9,093 nucleotides of DNA from an uncultured Porphyromonadaceae bacterium (GTDB lineage: Bacteria; Bacteroidota; Bacteroidia; Bacteroidales; Muribaculaceae), in the NCBI GenBank assembly GCA_905193485.1, contig CAJJOX010000083.1, forward strand, positions 1-9,093, read 5' to 3'. This document shows, piece by piece, positions 6,783 through 9,093 of this stretch (positions within the stretch are counted from its first letter, which is position 1; the number at the start of each line of letters is the position of its first letter). A model generated the notes under the pieces. The model saw nothing but the letters and a program-made list of their open reading frames with translations. It ran no database searches and had not been told where the DNA came from. Both the position numbers and the translations under genes were made by a program.

Positions 6783-7802
6783 ATGGCACAGATTGAAACG
6801 AACGACAGCCGCAATGAAGAGAAACGCGAGTCTAAGATGCTCATGATCGCGCTGTTGTGTCTGACTATCGCCGTGATCGCGCTCGCCGTGATCGGCTTCT
6901 TTTTCCTGAAAGCCCCGGACGACATAATCGAAGGTCAGGCTGAAGCCACATCGGTCAGGATCTCCGGCAAACTTCCGGGACGTGTGGCCGAGATTTATGT
7001 GAAAGAAGGAGATATGGTCCGGGCGGGAGATACGCTCGTGCACATTCATTCATCTTTCGCGGAGGCAAAACTCATGCAGGCCGAAGCGATGAAAAATGTG
7101 GCCGAGGCCGGCGAGCAGAAGGTCGATGCCGGCACCCGGAGCCAGCTGATCAGCGCGGCGGAAAGCCTTGTGGCACAGGCCGCGGCCGCACGGGAAATAA
7201 CCCGGAAAACCTATGAACGCATGGAAAACCTCTATAGGGAAAATGTGGTTTCGGCTCAGAAACGCGATGAGGCCAAAGCAGCCTACGACGCGGCCATAGC
7301 CGCTGAAAACGCAGCCAAAAGCCAGCTCAGCCTTGCACGTGCCGGTGCTCAGAAAGAAGACAAAGCTGCGGCCGCCTCAATGGTCGGAGTGGCTCAGGGC
7401 GGCATAGCCGAGATCAACAGCCTCCTCGAGGACCAGTATCTCGTGGCGCCATGCGACGGCCAGATTGACCAGATCTATCCCGAAGTCGGCGAGCTCGTGA
7501 GTCTGGGAGCGCCGATAATGAATCTGTTGAAGATAAGCGACAAATGGGTCACTTTCAATGTACGCGAAGATTACCTGAACCGGATGAAACTCGGCAATAA
7601 GATCAAAGTGATGATTCCGGCCCTCGACAAAATGGAAACCGAAATGGAGATCTACTACGTCCGCGACATGGGCAGCTATGCCACATGGCGTGCCACGAAG
7701 GCTACCGGCGAATGGGATAGCCGCACTTTCCAGATCAAAGCGCGTCCGCTCGACACGATCCCTGACCTCCGTCCCGGAATGACAGTAGTTTACCGCCCGT
7801 GA
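6783..7802 (+). CDS. HlyD/EmrA-type periplasmic adaptor (membrane fusion protein)
   Basis: A 339-residue adaptor that would bridge an inner-membrane transporter and the TolC-type channel. A charged cytoplasmic tail (1-18) precedes one transmembrane anchor at about 19-42 (MLMIALLCLTIAVIALAVIG). The first half of the lipoyl-like domain is at about 56-90 (GKLPGRVAEIYVKEGDMVRAG). A long Ala-, Glu- and Lys-rich coiled-coil hairpin runs from about 92 to 215. The second lipoyl half is at about 218-250 (YLVAPCDGQIDQIYPEVGELV), and a beta-barrel and membrane-proximal part follow, with WVTFNVREDYL, WDSRTFQIKARP and the family ending DLRPGMTVVYRP. The domain order and the uncleaved anchor fit HlyD/EmrA/YbhG-like adaptors and not lipoprotein AcrA types. 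It lies 24 bases after the TolC-type gene and 48 before the permease, consistent with one operon. Confidence 0.95.
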   Translation: MAQIETNDSRNEEKRESKMLMIALLCLTIAVIALAVIGFFFLKAPDDIIEGQAEATSVRISGKLPGRVAEIYVKEGDMVRAGDTLVHIHSSFAEAKLMQAEAMKNVAEAGEQKVDAGTRSQLISAAESLVAQAAAAREITRKTYERMENLYRENVVSAQKRDEAKAAYDAAIAAENAAKSQLSLARAGAQKEDKAAAASMVGVAQGGIAEINSLLEDQYLVAPCDGQIDQIYPEVGELVSLGAPIMNLLKISDKWVTFNVREDYLNRMKLGNKIKVMIPALDKMETEMEIYYVRDMGSYATWRATKATGEWDSRTFQIKARPLDTIPDLRPGMTVVYRP

Positions 7803-7850
7803 AAGGACTGACAAAACCATTCTTCTTCAACTGACCCACAACCGGAAATC

Positions 7851-9017
7851 ATGAAACGCAACACCCTGACCGAAACACTCCGATACGGATGCAGACTCCT
7901 GCTTTCGCGGAGGGTCTATTTGGTGTGCCTGACACTCGTCCCGGTCCTGTTCACGCTTTTCTTCATCAATATGATGGACGAGGGAGTGGCTGTCAAGGTG
8001 CCGTCGGGAATCGTCGATCTCGACCAGTCGCAGCTGTCGCGCCGGGTCACCAGGACACTGGCAAGCTCGGAGCTGATAGATGTCACCGAGCATCTCGAAT
8101 CGTTTCATGAAGCTTCCGACAAGGTGCGCCGTGGCGAGATCTTCGGTTTCTTCATGATTCCCGAAGACTTCCAGAAAAAAGCCGTCGGAGGCGGAACGCC
8201 AACGATCACCTACTACTGCAACATGACCTATTTTGTACCCGGCACACTGATGTTCAAAGGGTTCAAGACTGTCGCGGTGACCACGGCAGGCGGCCTTGTG
8301 CAGACCACGCTTGTGAGCGCCGGCATGGGCGAATCGACAGCATCGCAGCTGATACAGCCGGTTGCCGCCCAGATCCAGGGCATCGGCAATCCATGGATGA
8401 ACTACAACTATTATCTTACCAATTCATTCGTGCCGGGCATAATCGCATTGATGGTGGCTCTCATAGCGGCATTTTCGATATGTGAGGAAATGAAGCGCGG
8501 ATCATCGGTGCAGTGGCTTCGCAAAAGCGGCGGATCAATCACCGTTGCCCTCTTCGGGAAGCTCGCGCCCCAGGCTGTCGCCGCTATTATCACAGGCATT
8601 TTTTGCCAGTCGATAATGTATGGGTTCAACCATTTCCCGATGCATTGTCCGCTATGGCACATGATCCTGGCGATGGTGCTTCTGGTCATTGCATCGCAGG
8701 CTTTCGCCGTGACGGTGTGCTGCATCATACCCAACCTGCGTCTGGCCGTGAGCATCTGCTCGCTGTCGGGAATCCTGGCCTTTTCAATCGCGGCTTTCTC
8801 ATTCCCGGTCGAACAGATGTATCCCGCCGTCGGGATATTCAGCTATATCCTCCCTGTGCGCTACTATTTCCTGATATATATCGACCAGGCGCTCAACGGG
8901 CTGCCCATCTATTATTCGCGGCTCTACTACATAGCGCTGCTCGTTTTCCCGCTTGTCTCGCTCATCGGGCTGCCGCGGTTGAAGAAACATTGTCTGCATC
9001 CGGTCTATGTGCCGTAA
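7851..9017 (+). CDS. ABC-2 type transporter permease
   Basis: A 388-residue inner-membrane protein with the ABC-2 (YhhJ/YbhR-like) layout. There is one helix near the N-terminus (about 22-40, VYLVCLTLVPVLFTLFFIN) and a large periplasmic domain at about 45-190, which includes IVDLDQSQLSRRVTRTL, an LxSxxLIDV-type strand, and GEIFGFFMIPEDF. Five or so C-terminal helices follow, at about 194-211, 229-255, 270-291, 297-319 and 359-375. The segment PNLRLAVSICSLSGILAFSIAAFSFPVEQMYP with YILPVRYYF is typical of this family. It would form the membrane path of an ABC exporter working with the adjacent adaptor and channel. ABC-2 permeases need an ATPase subunit, and none is encoded before it or within the window. 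No nucleotide-binding motif (Walker A/B) is seen in this protein. The substrate is unknown; drugs, lipids or small peptides are all possible. Confidence 0.93.
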   Translation: MKRNTLTETLRYGCRLLLSRRVYLVCLTLVPVLFTLFFINMMDEGVAVKVPSGIVDLDQSQLSRRVTRTLASSELIDVTEHLESFHEASDKVRRGEIFGFFMIPEDFQKKAVGGGTPTITYYCNMTYFVPGTLMFKGFKTVAVTTAGGLVQTTLVSAGMGESTASQLIQPVAAQIQGIGNPWMNYNYYLTNSFVPGIIALMVALIAAFSICEEMKRGSSVQWLRKSGGSITVALFGKLAPQAVAAIITGIFCQSIMYGFNHFPMHCPLWHMILAMVLLVIASQAFAVTVCCIIPNLRLAVSICSLSGILAFSIAAFSFPVEQMYPAVGIFSYILPVRYYFLIYIDQALNGLPIYYSRLYYIALLVFPLVSLIGLPRLKKHCLHPVYVP

Positions 9018-9052
9018 GATGCCGCAATCCATTATGATCAATATATTCAAAG

Positions 9053-9093
9053 ATGAAATCTCCGGTAAATAACATAACGACATGGTTCACGAC
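9053..9093 (+). CDS. Start of a further gene, probably a second ABC-2 permease (3' truncated)
   Basis: An ATG at 9053 opens a frame that runs off the window after 13 complete codons (MKSPVNNITTWFT). It begins 35 bases after the stop of the ABC-2 permease. Paired ABC-2 permease genes after TolC and HlyD genes are common in Bacteroidetes, so a second permease is the likeliest product. With so few residues this rests on context, not on homology. Confidence 0.45.
   Translation, partial: MKSPVNNITTWFT

Noticed and set aside
7803..7850. 48-base gap between the adaptor and permease genes as a possible promoter or attenuator
   Set aside because: No TAnnTTTG box or stable inverted repeat is visible; it reads as a plain intra-operon spacer.
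9019..9072. Short open frame of 17 codons between the ABC-2 permease and the next gene
   Set aside because: It starts at ATG 9019 (or 9034), ends at TAA 9070-9072 and overlaps the likelier start at 9053 in another frame. No family features; it could at most be a chance leader frame.

Overview
The window looks like a chromosomal piece of a GC-rich member of the Bacteroidales; a Muribaculaceae-type gut anaerobe is a guess. Three things point there. The promoter-like sequence TATATTTG fits the Bacteroidetes -7 box (TAnnTTTG), and start codons lack obvious Shine-Dalgarno sequences. The biotin synthase has the HLSLVTSGRR and YHCNLETS segments that I associate with anaerobic Bacteroidetes. The TolC / HlyD / ABC-2 permease arrangement is also common in that phylum. 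Base 1 lies inside a gene, and the first ~38 bases look like poor contig-edge sequence.

Layout. (1) Bases 3-3997, plus strand: four tightly overlapping genes. They are a 5'-truncated DUF1343/NamZ-type exo-N-acetylmuramidase, a sodium:solute symporter family transporter (a good candidate for inner-membrane MurNAc uptake), a WYL-domain transcriptional regulator, and trmD (tRNA m1G37 methyltransferase). The junctions are ATGA, a 20-base overlap, and ATGA, so translation of the four is probably coupled. (2) Bases 4036-4998, minus strand: a stand-alone bioB converging on trmD. (3) Bases 4999-5276: a divergent control region with a bioB promoter carrying a 15-bp palindrome over the predicted transcription start, a spaced inverted repeat, and a TATATTTG box for the next operon. 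(4) Bases 5277 to the end, plus strand: an efflux/secretion operon of TolC-like outer-membrane factor, HlyD-like periplasmic adaptor, ABC-2 permease, and the first codons of what is probably a second ABC-2 permease running off the window.

How they work together. Block 1 reads as peptidoglycan-sugar salvage (release MurNAc, import it) joined to a ligand-sensing type of regulator and an essential tRNA-modification gene. Block 3 supplies the outer-membrane, periplasmic and inner-membrane parts of a tripartite ABC exporter; no ATPase or dedicated regulator is in view. I found no rRNA, tRNA, CRISPR array, insertion sequence, phage gene or convincing rho-independent terminator. Most of the window is ordinary core-type sequence. 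I did not find a clearly new system; the unusual points are the salvage-regulator-trmD gene chain, the cysteine pattern of BioB, and the palindromic control element at bioB.
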